Assembly: GCA_037447655.1 (NCBI GenBank)
Contig: JBBHKE010002377.1
Coordinates: 45,367 to 109,366, forward strand
DNA from: Zygnema cylindricum
Taxonomy: Eukaryota > Streptophyta > Zygnematophyceae > Zygnematales > Zygnemataceae
Length of the DNA stretch: 64,000 nt
Reading direction: 5' to 3'
The position numbers and the translations under genes are program-made. Positions 19,628 through 31,520 of the stretch are shown here, one piece after another. Position 1 is the first letter of the stretch; every line of letters begins with the position of its first letter. Under the pieces are notes generated by a model. It was not told the origin of the DNA and made no database searches. It saw only the letters and a program-made list of their open reading frames with translations.

Positions 19628-20628
19628 TGCAATTCTGTGTCCCCCATTTGAACCAAAATGGAGGAAGCCTCTAGGTAGCTTTTGACTAACCCACTTTCAA
19701 CGAGAGCAATTGCCACCTTAGCAAAAAAATAGATAATGTAACTGCACCCCTGTGCAGTGTCGACTCCTTTGAGTCCACATCAAAAAGAATTACTGAAAAA
19801 CGCCCAATCAGGCGATTAATAATCGAGTGGCAAAGATGCCAATAAATATACAATCTTGTTGAGAGAGAGGCGGCTACCTCGTCAATCCACTAAGTCCTAA
19901 ACCCTCTCACAACTCCTATCTACTGATGTACGGAACCAATCAGAAGACTGTACAGTACAGAAAGGTACTATAACCGATGTACTTTCTGTTTGGGCTGTGT
20001 ACGACAAGGACATGGAGTGGACACCTGTCTTCTCCGGACTTGTCCTCATGCTTCTCGGGATTCCCGCTTTCCAATGACATTTTGCCACGTGTCGCCAAGT
20101 CATGTTACATCCGAAAACTGCCAAAGCGGCTATTACGGGATCTCGACGATGATGTGAGCCGTCGGATCAAGACCAACTTTAATTCCCAACCGTTCAAAAA
20201 CAAATGTCCGGTACATTTGTTTTGTGCGTACTTAATTCCTCAACTAGTTTCTATGTATCCTATTTGTAATTCCGTTAATCAAATTAGTCGTCTATCTAAT
20301 ATCTTAAATAGTTGTCGAACCCTATGTATCCTAACGGACAACTACGACAGACTGGTAAGGTTTGGCGGCTACGCCTCGCCCTACCGGTCGGAGGTTTGAG
20401 TCCTGCCAAACTTAACTTTTTTGGTTGAGAGTGAGTTAGGTCACTCTTAAGCCTTGCCTATGGAGCTAAGGTAGCCATAGCTCCACCGCCATCTCTCTCC
20501 TTCTGTGACTACAACAAGTATGGTGGCTAGAGAGAGAAGGTGGAGGTAAATTGCCTCTGCTTTTCTTTTTCCTTTTTATATTAATTAAGACCTAGAAAAT
20601 ACCTCCCCTAAATCTAGTGATTTCAACA
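19628..20628 (-). mobile_element. Copia B 5' LTR
   Basis: 1001 bp, TGCAATTCTG...TTTCAACA as written on the plus strand. It contains GACTCCTTTGAGTC (about 19768), a CACGTG box near 20087 and a plus-strand tRNA-like block whose ends pair almost perfectly (AAGGTTTGGC at about 20357 with GCCAAACTT at about 20404) around the B box GGTTTGAGTCC. The loop AGTGACT appears as TGTGACTACAACAAGTATGG near 20503. Right flank AAGGTGGG. Confidence 0.85.
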
Positions 20629-21459
20629 AAGGTGGGAAGGGGAGAACCTTTCTCGATAGATTGGAGAGCATCAAAGTCGTTCCAGATATCCCTACGTCTG
20701 GCTCCATGGCAGCTATGGCTTTGGGCGCCTGCTATTCCACGTCGGCCACGAAGGTTGATAGTTCCCCCCCAGACTGAGGAAGCTAAATGAAGGCAGATGA
20801 TGCTCCATTGAGTCCCAAACTGATTTCCAAGTCCTCATCATGCGAAGCTCCAGTGGATCCAAGGTTGAGGGATCAAGATTTCAACTAAGTCCGTTAGCAT
20901 TCCCATGGATTTCACCTACCAGGTGGACAATGCTAAAATCATATTCATGCACGATAAAGACCCATCGGCAAGTTTGCCAGTTGACTTACTATTTTCTATA
21001 ATCCACTTTGCGGGTCGGTGGTCGATAATCAAGTTGAAATGGACCCCGTACAAATAAGGCTGAAAATGCTGGATTGCCCAAAAAGTTGCAAAGAGTTCCC
21101 CGTGGTAACTGCTGTAATTTCCCTCTGTTCGATTATTGCTCCGGCTGGCGTAAACCACCACAAATTTAGCTCCCACATCATCGACTTGAGCCAAAACCGC
21201 TCCCAATCGAAGTCTGCTCAAATAAGTGTAAATGAGGAATGGCCCTTAGTGATCAGGCATCCGGAGCACGGGGTGCTGCTTCACACCGTCCTTAAAAAAC
21301 TAGAATGTGATCTGTTGCTTTTTAGCCCACTGCCATCCTTGGTCCTTCAACAATAACTGATTTAGGGACCGGGCATGACTACTGAACTCGGGGATAAACT
21401 ACCGATAATAGTTGGCCAAGCCCAATAATGTGGGAAGGGCTAATATGTCCTGACGTGGG
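20629..21459 (-). pseudogene. Ty3/gypsy fragment: RT end and RNase H
   Basis: Minus strand, reading down from 21459: GLANYYR and IPEFSSHARSLNQLLLKD (RT thumb), then PVLRMPDH, then RNase H: LRLGAVLAQVDDVGAKFV, YASRSNNRTEGNYSSYHGEL, FATFWAIQHFQPYLYG, IDHRPAKWI, ending VGEIHGNANGLS. This order is diagnostic of Ty3/gypsy. Stops and frame changes are present, and both ends are cut by copia LTRs. It differs from the gypsy copy at 52.6 kb. The segment 20629-20840 is too diverged to assign. Confidence 0.8.
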
Positions 21460-22406
21460 GGAAGCCTTTAGGTAGCTTTTGACTAACCCACTTTCAACGA
21501 GAGCAACTGCCACCCTAGCAGACAAATAGATAATCTAACTGCACCCCCGTGCACTATGGACTCCCCTGAGTCCACAACAAAAAGAATTATTGAAAACGCC
21601 CAATAATGCGATTAATTATCGGGTGGCAAAGATGCCAATATATATACAAGCTTGTTGGGAGAGAGGCGGCTACCTCCTCAATCCACTATGTCCTAAAACC
21701 TCTCATAACTCCTATCTACTGATGTACAAAACCTATCAAAAGAGTGTACAACAGAGAAAGGTACTATGGCCGATGTACTTCTGTACGGCCTGTGTACGAC
21801 AAGGCCATGGAGTGGACGCTTGTCATCTCTGGACTTGTCTTCTTGCTTCCCGAGATTCCCGCTTTCTAATGACATTTTGCCTCGTGTCGCCAGGTCATGT
21901 TACATCCGAAAAATGCCAAAGCGGCTATTACAGGATCTCGGCAATGATGTGAGTCGTTGGATCCAAACCGGCTTTAATTCCCAGCCGTTCAAAAACAAAT
22001 GTCGGGTACACTTGTTTTGTGCGTACGTAATTCCTCAACTAGTTTCTATGTATCCTATTTGTAATTCCGTTTATTGGATTAGTCGTCTATCTAACGAACC
22101 CTATGTATCCTAACGAACTACTACGACAAACAGGTAAGGTTTGACGGCTACGCCTCACCCTACCGGTCGGAGGTTCAAGTCCTGCCGGACTCAACCATTT
22201 GGTTGAGTGTGACTTAGGTCACTCTTAAGGCCTATCTATGGAGCTAAGGTAGCCATGGCTCCACCGCCCTCTCTCTCCTTTAGTGACTACAACAAGTATG
22301 GGGGCTAGAGAGAGAAGGTGGAGGCAGGCTGCCACTGCTTTTCTTTTTCTTTTTTATTTTAATTAGGACCTAGAAAATACCTCCCCTAAATCCAGTGATT
22401 TCAACA
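21460..22406 (-). mobile_element. Copia C 3' LTR (truncated)
   Basis: Close relative of LTR B but missing its first ~45 bp. Contains GACTCCCCTGAGTC (about 21549), the tRNA-like block with a consensus-like B box GGTTCAAGTCC (about 22172-22182), the TTAGTGACTACAACAAGTATGG loop inside a CTCTCTCT/AGAGAGAG stem (about 22265-22315) and a T-rich run near 22340. Ends TTTCAACA at 22406, followed by the polypurine tract. Confidence 0.85.
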
Positions 22407-23950
22407 CTCCCCTTATTTTCAAGTCTAATTTAAATTTCTCTTTTAATCCACATTTTTCTCTACAGTATTTTAGCTTGGGAGATGGCACAGGCTTTGTCAT
22501 CATATCAGCAACCATTTCTCCATCACTCCTATATACCAAGTTCACAATTTTATTTTCCACTTTTTCCCTTACAAAGCTCAATCTTATGTCCATATGCTTA
22601 GTTTTGAAATGATGTTTTGGATTCGCAGCAACTGCAATTGCAGCCTGATTATCACAAAACACTTCATGCACTTTATTTTTCATGTTCCCCAATTCTAGCA
22701 ACAAAGATTTCACCCACATTAGTTCTTTCACACCATTACAAGAGGCCATGTACTCAGCCTCCATAGTGGAATGAGCAACAACCTTTTGTTGTTTGATGCT
22801 CAAACAACAAGCACCTTCCCCCACATACAATACATACCCAGATGTGCATCTTCTCATAGGTGCATCTCCATAATTGGCATCACTCCAAGTAGTGATGTCA
22901 GTGTGCTCCCCTCCCAAATGCAACCATAGTCCCCTAGTTCCCACCAGGTATCTCATTACTCTCTTCGCTGCCTCCTTGTCACTCTTTCTAGGATCACTAA
23001 GACTCCTACTAAGGACTCCAACTGCTAGGCCTCGTACAATTCATAAAGTATATTAAACTTCATACAACCTGTCTGTAAGGGATAGATTGCATAAATTGCC
23101 TCTCCTCTGGACTCATGTGATCATCTAGCATTATCACTCCTCCTTCTACACTCTTATCACTTACTTTCTTCAAATCCATGGGAGAGGTACAACTGTTTGC
23201 ATTCTCCATTCAAAATTTCTCCAACATTTTTCTTATGGCCTCTTTCTGAGTAAGTCTGATTATCCCCTTCCCCCTATCTCTTTCCATTTTAATTCCCAGA
23301 ATATATTTAGCCTCCCCTAAATCCTTCATGTGAAATCTGCTTCTCAAATCTCTCTTTAGCCTATTAATCTTCTCTATAAACTTACTCAATACCAACAAAT
23401 CATCCACATAAATTGCAATAAAAATCACATCATTCTCTTCCTCAAACATATAAATAGATTTTCATAACTGATCCGAATATACCCCTAACTGGTAAGAAAC
23501 TCATCTAATTTTTTATTCCATTGTCTAGGGGGCTGCTTTAGTCCATATAAAGACTTCATAAGTCTGCAGACTTTGCTTTCCTCTCCTTCTTCCACAAAAC
23601 CTTTTGGTTGCCGCATGAAGATTTCCTCCTTTGTTCACCGTTGAGGAAGGCGGTCTTAATATCCAACTGATCTATCTCCATGTCTTCACCTGCTGCTAAA
23701 CTAAGGAGAATCCTCACGGATGGGAATCAAACTACCGGAGCAAAGGTCTCCTCGTAATCTATCCCTTCTTTTTGGGTGAACCCTTTTGCCACCAGCCGAG
23801 CCTTATATCTCTCGATGGTGTTATCTGGGTTCAGTTTCAGTTTAAATACCCATTTACACCTAATAGGTTTTCTGTCTAGTGGACATTTCACCAGCTCCCA
23901 AGTATTTGCCTCCATGATTGAAGCCATCTCATCATTTACGGCTTTGACCC
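22407..23950 (-). pseudogene. Copia C reverse transcriptase and RNase H
   Basis: Minus strand. RT start [18 protein letters not shown] to FAPVV (23927-23727), then a stretch with stops, then RT with the catalytic YVDDL and MKDLGEAKYILGIKM (23449-23210). RNase H is intact as an ORF (22956-22363): DITTWSDANYGDAPM, MEAEYMASC, FCDNQAA give Asp, Glu, Asp, followed by KTKHMDIRLSFVREKV and ADMMTKPVPSPK. The RNase H frame does not stop before the LTR but runs about 14 codons into it. Confidence 0.9.
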
Positions 23951-24685
23951 ATCATTCTTTCTCTTGACTGTCCATTGCCTCCGAGTATGACTGAGGCTCG
24001 TCTGGGTGAGAAAGCTTTTTTACCTTGTGAACAGCCTGTTTTTCTTGAAGCCGTTTGGCGCTCCTTTGTCCTCCCTCAAAGTCCGAAGCTCGAATGGAGG
24101 GAAGTCTTGGATTCCTCCAAACTGTCTCATCAGCTCCCTTTTCCATGGAAATCGATTCTGACTCCTTTTCCTCTCTCACATCAAAGTGTGTAGGAATATG
24201 AGGAGATTTTGGTATATCTCCCCTATCTTTTATCTCCCTTGAATCTGCAATCATGTTTTCACTTGTGTCCCTTCCGAGAAGATCTAAGTCCTCCTCTCTC
24301 TCGGACTCAAAACTGATTCTGATTTTCTTTGTGTATTTGAAGGGATCAAAAGAGTTACCTTCATCCATGATAACTAGATGCTTTACTAGAATGATATCTT
24401 ATTTAGATAGGTCATAGACTCTATATCCCTTGACATCCTCATCATATCCCACAAAATATCCCAGTTTCCCTTTAGCATCTAATTTCCAGTTTTTCCGATC
24501 TTTGTCAAGACTGTAAACTTGACTACCGAATACTTTCAAGTGAGAAATATTCGGTTTCCTCCCAACCCTTCTCTCATAAGGGGTCATTCCTTTAATGACA
24601 GTAGTGAGGACTCTATTCTTAATGTAGTTAGCGCAGTTCATGGCCTCTGCCTAGAATCTTCTTCCTATTTTTGTAATAGACATAA
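23951..24685 (-). pseudogene. Copia C integrase C-terminal part, joined to leader by deletion
   Basis: Minus strand: MNCANYIKNRVLTTVIKGMT, YERRVGRKPN, KVFGSQVYSL, GYFVGYDEDVKGYRVYDLSK, NSFDPFKYTKKI and the RT linker FEGGQRSAKRLQEKQ. Just upstream of FWAEAMN-like codons (near 24655) the sequence jumps directly to the primer binding site. Gag, protease and the integrase core have been removed by one deletion of roughly 2.5 kb, judging from element B. Confidence 0.85.
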
Positions 24686-24698
24686 TGGGCCCATAACC

Positions 24699-25117
24699 TG
24701 CAATTTTGTGTCCCCCATTTGGACCAAAATCGAGGAAGCTTCTAAGTAGCTTTTGACTAACCCACTTTCAACGAGAGCAACTGCCACCCTAGCAGACAAA
24801 TAGATAATCTAGCTGCACCCCTATGCAGTATGGACTCCCGTGAGTCCACATCAAAAAGAATTACTAAAAACGCCTAATCAGGCGATTAATTATAGAGTGG
24901 CAAAGATTCCAATATATATACAAGCTTGTTGGGAGAGAGGCGGCTACCACCTCAATCCACTAAGTCCTAAACCCTCTCACAACTCCTATGTATTGATGTA
25001 CACAACCAATCAAAAGATTGTACAGTATAGAAAGGTACTATGGTTGATGGACTTTTTGTACGGTCTGTGTACGACAAAGCCATGGAGTGGACGCCTGTCT
25101 TCTCCGGACTTGTCCAC
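24699..25117 (-). mobile_element. Copia C 5' LTR, first part
   Basis: TGCAATTTTGTGTCCCCC onward, matching LTR B, with GACTCCCGTGAGTCC near 24833 and TATA-like sequence near 24915. Interrupted at 25117 by LTR D. The homologous sequence resumes at 26312. Confidence 0.85.
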
Positions 25118-26311
25118 TGTTGGAATTCAAGTATTTTCTAGGTCTAGAGATTGCAAAATAAAAAGCAAAATAGTAGATATTGACAGCCTGCCTCTAACTC
25201 CTCCTCAAGTCCCCACACTTGTCGCAGTCACTGAAGACTGGAGGAGGAGTTAGCCATGGCTGCCTGTGCTGTCTAGAGGGAGACAGACAGTTGTTTTATA
25301 GGGGGTTTTTCTCTAAAAGGTAGTCTTGACAGAGCCAAGATTAGATCCTGGTACCTGCCATTTGTCACAACCACAATAGCCGGTAGTTTTATCCAGATAG
25401 TGTAAATTATATTAGGTATTATGGGGTATGATGTTTATTTAAGCAGTTACAATAATACTAATTCATTTAACTAGAACTATATGCAACTGCATAGAAACAG
25501 TTGTGTAAAGTACGACGTACGGTACGAATACGAAATAAATACCGCGCAGTTTGTTTGACGCCGGAAAGAATACCGCGCAGGTAATTATGACGGCCTCGAT
25601 TGAAATCCAAATTTGATCGGACGGCCGTGAAGGATGCCGAGATCGCGGCGTACGATTTTGGCGGTTTGCGATCACCGCCACATAGAGTGACACGTGGTAA
25701 CACTACATTGGATTGCGGCAACTCCGGAGATTACGGGAACAAATCCAGGTATGACACGTGTCGACATTTTGGCCATGTCGTACAATGGCCGTACATAAAG
25801 TACAACGGCACCTGTACTTTTCCGTACGACGCAGTAATTTGATTGGTGCCGTATTCAGTAGATAGAGTTTTAGAGAGGGAATAGGACTTAGATAAATTTT
25901 GGATAGGTAGCTGCCTCTCCCAAAGAGCACTCTGTATAAATGGCAAACATTGGGCAGCCATAACTATCAATTTACTTGACCATTTTCAGTGATTCTTTTT
26001 GCTGCGGACTCAAGGGAGTCTAGGATACACAAAGGTGTAGTCGGTCAGAGTTTTTTGTCTACCAGGGTGGCTGTATTTCTAAGGGAAAGTCAAAGTGGGT
26101 GAATGTGTTCAAATCTCATATTCTAACTTTGCATTCTGTGGTGGAACTGAGCACACAGAAAGTGTTATTTCACAGGGGTGAATATATATTGGGGTTTTGA
26201 CTGTCAAAGGGTCAGTCATTTGGGTTTATATCAACTTGGAGTCGGCACTATCTAGATTAGCTTCTTTTGGATCTGCATACTTTGAGGGCCAATGGAGGTC
26301 TCAGAGTTTCA
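25118..26311 (+). mobile_element. Solo LTR D inserted in the LTR of copia C
   Basis: 1194 bp, TGTTGGAATT to GAGTTTCA, plus orientation, same family as LTR A. The flanks TCCAC (25113-25117) and TCCTC (26312-26316) are a near-perfect 5-bp duplication. Layout in sense: AGTGACT hairpin (about 25201-25245), minus-strand tRNA-like block (25397-25327), CACGTG near 25693 and 25757, GTAC palindromes, ATTGG near 25843, TATAAATGG at 25935, GATTCTTTTTGC near 25991, GACTCAAGGGAGTC near 26006, ACTTTGAG/CTCAGAGT hairpin at the end. Confidence 0.9.
25935..25943 (+). promoter_or_regulatory. TATA box of LTR D
   Basis: TATAAATGG lies about 375 bp before the LTR end and downstream of an ATTGG (CCAAT) box. The same pair recurs at the same relative place in LTRs A, F and G, so this is the likely Pol II core promoter. 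It makes U3 about 820 bp and R/U5 about 340 bp. Confidence 0.6.
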
Positions 26312-26895
26312 TCCTCATGCTTCCCGGGATTCCCGCTTTCTAATTTCATTTTGCCACGTGTTGCCAGATCATGTTACATCCGAAAAACGCCAAAGCGACT
26401 ATTACGGGATCTCGGCGATGATGTGAGCCGTCGGATTCAAACCGGGTTTAATTCCTAGCCGTTCAAAAACAAATGTCTGTAACACTTGTTTCGTGCGTAC
26501 TTAATTCCTCAACTAGTTTCTATGTATCCTATTTGTAATTCCGTTAATTGGATTAGTCGTCTATCTAATGTTTTAAATAGTTGTCGAACTCTATGTATCC
26601 TAACAGACTACTACGACAGACTGGTAAGGTTTGACGGCTACGCCTCCCCCTACCGGTAGGAGGATCGAGTCCTGTCGCACTCAACCTTTTGATTGAGAGT
26701 GACTTAGATCACTCTTAAGCCCTACCTATAGAACTAAGGTAGCCGTGGCTCCACCGCCCTCTCTCTCCTTTAGTGACTACAACAAGTAAAGGGGCTAGAG
26801 AGAGAAGGTGGAGGCAGGCTGCCTCTGCTTTTCTTTTTCCTTTTTATTTTAATTAAGACCTAGAAAATACCTCCACTAAATCTAGTGATTTCAAT
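26312..26895 (-). mobile_element. Copia C 5' LTR, second part
   Basis: Continues LTR C after the nested LTR D. Includes the tRNA-like block (26616-26682) with a degraded B box (GGATCGAGTCC), TTAGTGACTACAACAAGTAAAGG in a CTCTCTCT/AGAGAGAG stem and a T-run near 26835. Ends TTTCAA near 26895, where plus-strand pol of element E begins. Confidence 0.85.
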
Positions 26896-28560
26896 AGAAG
26901 CAGCAAAAGACTGCAAGAGAGACAAGTAAACAATAAGGTAACCAAACTGTCTCACCTCGATGAACCTCAATCTTATAATGTGGCAATGACTTGTCTTGAG
27001 AGAAACCGATGGAAGACATCCATTAATGAGGAGATGGCCTGAATTATGGCGGTTGATACATGGGAATTCATGGATTGTCCTCTTGACAAGAAGCCAATTG
27101 GATGTAAGTGGGTGTTTAAGCTAAAACTAAACGTGGAAAACACCATTGAGCACTACAAAGTTCAATTAGTGGCGAAGGGATTTACCCAAAAAGAGGGAAT
27201 TGACTGCGAGGTGACTTTTGCTTCGGTCGTCAGGTTTCCTTCGGTTCTGATACTTCTCAATATGACGGCCGCAGAAGACATGGAAGTGCATGAGATGGAC
27301 ATTATGACGGCCTTCCTATATGGAGAGTTGGAAGAGAAAATTTTTATGCGACTGCCCGAGGGATTTGTGGAGCAAGGGGAGGAAAGCAAGGAATGTTGAT
27401 TGATCAAATCTTTGTATGGGCTAAAATACGCGCCTCGACAATGGAACAAGAAGCTCGATGAGTTTCTTACAGGTTTGGGATATATTCGGATCAGCTCAAA
27501 TCACTCTATTTATTTGTTTGAAGATGAGGAAGGAATTATTTTTATTGCAATTTATATTGATGATTTGCTCGTTTTAAGTAAATCTATGGATAAAATAAAT
27601 GAGTTGAAAAACGATCTAAAAGGAAGATTTGAGATGAAAGATATTGGAGAAGCGAGGTATATTTGGGTAATCTAGGTAGAGAGAGACATAGATAGAAAGA
27701 TAATAAGATTAACTCAAAAAGAGGCCATTGGAAACATGTTAGAAAGATTCCAAATGGACAAGGCTAATAGTTGTACCACTCTTATGGAATTAAAGAAGTG
27801 AAGTGAGGGGAGTGTAGAAGAGGGAGTTATAATATTAGATGATGAGGTAGGCCCGAAGAGAAAAGATTTATGCACACAATCTCTTACAGGGAAGAAGTAG
27901 GCAGCCTAATATATTTCATGAATTGTACCTGTCCGGACATAGCCGCAGATATAGGAGTACTAAGTAGGAGTCTGAATACTCCCACTAAGAAAGATTGGGA
28001 GGCAACTAAGAGAGTCCTTAGATATCTCATAGGGACTAGGGATCTATGGTTGCATTTGGGTGGGAACAATACTGACATCACCATTGGGAGTGATGCCAGC
28101 TATGGGGATGCTACTATGAGGAAATGCACGTCTGGATATGTATTCTATGTGGGTGATGGGGCTTGTTGCTGGAGCAGCAAGCAGCAAAAGGTAATTGCTC
28201 AATCCACCATGGAGGCTGAGTACATGGCTTCTTGCTCTGCTGTAAAAGAATTAATGTGGGTCAAGTCTTTGCTTGGTGAGCTTGGTCATCTTAAGAGTGG
28301 TGTCCAAAAAGTGTTTTGTGATAATCAGGCAGCCATTGCCATTTGTGCCAATCCTAAAAATCACTTTAAAGCCAAAAACATGGACATCAAACTTAGCTTT
28401 GTTAGGGAGAAAGTAGAAAACAAGATAATCAGTTTGGAGTATAAACCAGATATTGAAATGGTGGCAGATATGATGACCAAACCTTTGCCTTCTCCTAAAC
28501 TAATTTTCAGCAGGGAGAAGTGTGGTCTTAAAATAAAGAGTGAGTAGAACATAAGGGGAG
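26896..28560 (+). pseudogene. Copia E pol (RT and RNase H)
   Basis: Plus strand. Linker RSSKRLQERQ, then [57 protein letters not shown], a stop at 27397, then SLYGLKYAPRQWNKKLDEFL, catalytic YIDDL (27560-27574) and MKDIGEARYI. RNase H 27870-28547: GSDASYGDATM, MEAEYMASC and FCDNQAA keep all three acidic residues. At least three in-frame stops occur. The polypurine tract ATAAGGGGAG (28551-28560) precedes the LTR. The 5' half is absent, cut by the LTR of C. Confidence 0.9.
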
Positions 28561-29583
28561 TGTAGAAATTAAATGTTATTTTAGTATTTTCTAGGTTTTA
28601 TAAAATACAGAAAAGAATCAAAGGCATTCTGCCTCTAACTCCTCTCTCCAGCTCCCACACTTTTCGCAATCACTGAAAGTTGGAGAGAGAGATACTGCCA
28701 TGGCCGCCTATGCTATCCAGACGGCGACAGACATTAAATGGGTAGATTTACCAAAATAGCAATTCACGGACCCGAGATATGAACCTGATACCTGATGTCC
28801 GTCACAGCCTCTAGTAGCCTTAGCCAATTAGTCTAAGATCAAGGTTGTGCCATATATGGTTTGATAATTATATAAACACTCACACGTAGGCTATTTCATT
28901 TAACGTGATATTTGGACATAGATACAGTTTGTGTTGTATGATGTATGGAACATCCAAAACGGATACCGAGCACTTTTTTTCGAAAGCGAAGCAAATATCG
29001 CCCAAGTATTTATGACGGCTACGATTGTATTCCAATTTAATCAGACGACCGTGAAGCATACCGAGATTTCGGAATAGGTTTTCGGCAGTTTCCAGTCCAC
29101 GTCACATCGATTGACACGTGGCACAACAATATTGGATTACGGAATCTCTGAGAATTAAAAGAATGAATCCAAAAATGACATGTGTCGACTTGTTGGCCAT
29201 GTCGTACAATGGTCGTACAGAAAGTACACTGCACCTGTACCTTTCTGTACAACACAGTGTTATAATTGGTGTCGTACTACAATAGATAGAGTTTTAGAGA
29301 GAGATAGGACTTAGAAAAATTTAGTAGATAGAACCCTCCATCCCAGAGAGCATTTGTACAAATGGTCAACTTTGACCCTCCATAACTTACTCCTCAAGGG
29401 AGCAAATTCAGAGATTCTTTTTGTTATAGACTTAGGGGAGTCTTCCCTTCACAAGGGTTAACGTGGATAGAGTTTTTGTCTGCCTAGGTGGCAGTTATTC
29501 TTGCTGAAACACAAAGGGGTCATGGTTATCTTAGAGGCATCATGTGAGCTTCTTACTCTGGAGACCTGTGGAGGTCTCAGAGT
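28561..29583 (+). mobile_element. Copia E 3' LTR
   Basis: TGTAGAAATTAAATG onward, about 1020 bp. Contains the AGTGACT hairpin in variant form (CTCTCTCCA...TTGGAGAGAG, about 28641-28690), the minus-strand tRNA-like block with ACGGAC/GTCCGT ends (28845-28768), CACGTG near 29115, GATTCTTTTTG near 29414 and a terminal ACTCTGGA/CTCAGAGT hairpin. The last few bases are lost at the junction with element F. Confidence 0.85.
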
Positions 29584-31520
29584 AATAAAGCCATTTGACC
29601 ACTTCAAATATACCAAGAAGATATGAATCAGATTTGAGTCCGAAAGTGAGGAGAACTCGGTGGTTTCCGATAGGGACATGAGTGAAACAGTGATTGCAGA
29701 TTCAGGGGATCTCTAAGATACAAGAGATACATCAGAAACCTCACATATTCCTATGGACTTCCAAGACACAGAAGAGGAGGAACCGGAACCGAGTTCCAAA
29801 GATAGGGGAGCCGATGAGACAGTAAGGAGAAATCTAAGACTTCTTTCCATTCCAGCTTCAAAGTTTGAGGGAGGGAGAAGGAGTAGCATTAGGATACAAG
29901 AAAAATAGGCTGCCCAAAAGGTAACTAAGCTATCTCACCCAGATGAGCCTCAGTCATACTCGGAGGCACAAAATAGTTTGGAGAAAGACAGATGGATTAG
30001 AGTCATAAATGATGAGATGGCCTCCATCATGGAAACAAATACTTAGGAACTAGCGTACTTTCCTTCGGACAGAAAAATCGATTGGGTGTAAATGGGTGTT
30101 TAAACTAAAATTGAACCGAGGTAATACCATTGAAAGATATAAAACGCAGTTGGTAGCAAAAGGGTTCATCCAAAATGACGTGATTGACTTTGAGGAGAAT
30201 TTTGCTCCATTTGTTCGCTTCCCATCAGTAAGGATTCTCCTTAGTCTAGCAGCAGTGGAAGACATGGAAATACACCAAATGGATATCAAAACCGCCTTTC
30301 TCAATGGTGAATAGGAGGAAGATATAATCATGCAGCAACCAGAAGGTTTCGTGGAGTAAGGAGAAGAGAGCAAAGTCTGTAGGCTCATAAAGTCTTTATA
30401 TAGACTGAAGCAAACTCTCGGAACGGTTTGGGATATATCCGGATCAGCTCTGACCATTCTATCTATTTGTTTGAAGATGAGAATGGTGTGATTTTTATTG
30501 CAATTTATGTGGATAATATGTTGGCGTTAAGTAAGTCTTTAGAAAATATCAGTAAGTTAAAAAAAGATCTTAGAAGCAGATTTGACATGAAGGATTTAGG
30601 GGAGGCAAGATATATTTTGGGAATTCAAATGGAGATAGATAGGGGGAAAAGGATCACTAGACTTACTAAAAAAGAAGCAATAGGTAATATGCTTGAGAAA
30701 TTCCAGATGGAAAAGGCAAACAGTTGTACCACTCCCATGGACTTGAAGAAAGTAAGTGATGGAAGTGTAGGAGGAGTGATAATCTTAGATGTTCAAATTA
30801 GTCCAAAAGAGAGAGAGAGAGTTTATAAAGTCTATCCCTTACAGGCACGTTGTAAGAATTATAATATTCTTTATGAACTGTACGAGGCTAGAAATAGTGG
30901 CAGTAGTTGGAGTACTCAGTAGGAGTATTAATGATCTTACGAACAAAGACTGGGAGGCAGCCAAAAGATTCATGAGATTTCTGGTGGGAACCAGAAAGTC
31001 ATGGTTGTATTTGGGAGGAGAGCACACTGATATCACTACTTGAAGTGATGCCAATTATGGGGATGCACCTATGAGAAGATGCACTTTTGGGTATGTGTTG
31101 TATGTGGGGGAAGGTGCTTGCTGTTGGAGCAACAAACAACAAAAGTTGATTACTCAGTCTAATATGGAGGTTGAGTATATGGTCGGTTGTTTAACTGTGA
31201 AAGAGTGTATGTGGGTCAAGTCCTTATTTTAACAACTGGGGTATATGAAAGAGGGAGTGCATGAAGTCTTTTGTGATAATCACGCTGCTATTGCAATTGC
31301 AGCCAATCCAAAACATCATTTCAAAGCTAAGCATATGGACATAACATTGAACTTCGTGAGGGAAAAAGTTGAAAACAAAATTGTGAATTTTGTGTATAGG
31401 TCTGATGAAGAAATGGTGGCTGACATGATGACCAAACTTGTGCCCTCTCCCAAGTTAGAATATTGTAGGGAAAATGTGGATTGAAAGAGAAGTTAAAGTT
31501 TGACTAGAAAATAAAAGGAG
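29584..31520 (+). pseudogene. Copia F pol (integrase tail, RT, RNase H)
   Basis: Plus strand. Begins in the integrase tail (PFDHFKYTKKI), then linker, RT (FKLKLNRGNTIERYKTQLVA; FAPFVRFPSVRILLSLAA; MDIKTAFLNGE stop). The RT catalytic motif reads YVDN instead of YVDD (near 30508), then MKDLGEARYILGIQM. RNase H is spread over three frames: SDANYGDAPM, NMEVEYM and FCDNHAAIAIAANPKHHFKA. Many stops; catalytically dead. The polypurine tract AATAAAAGGAG ends at 31520. Confidence 0.85.
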
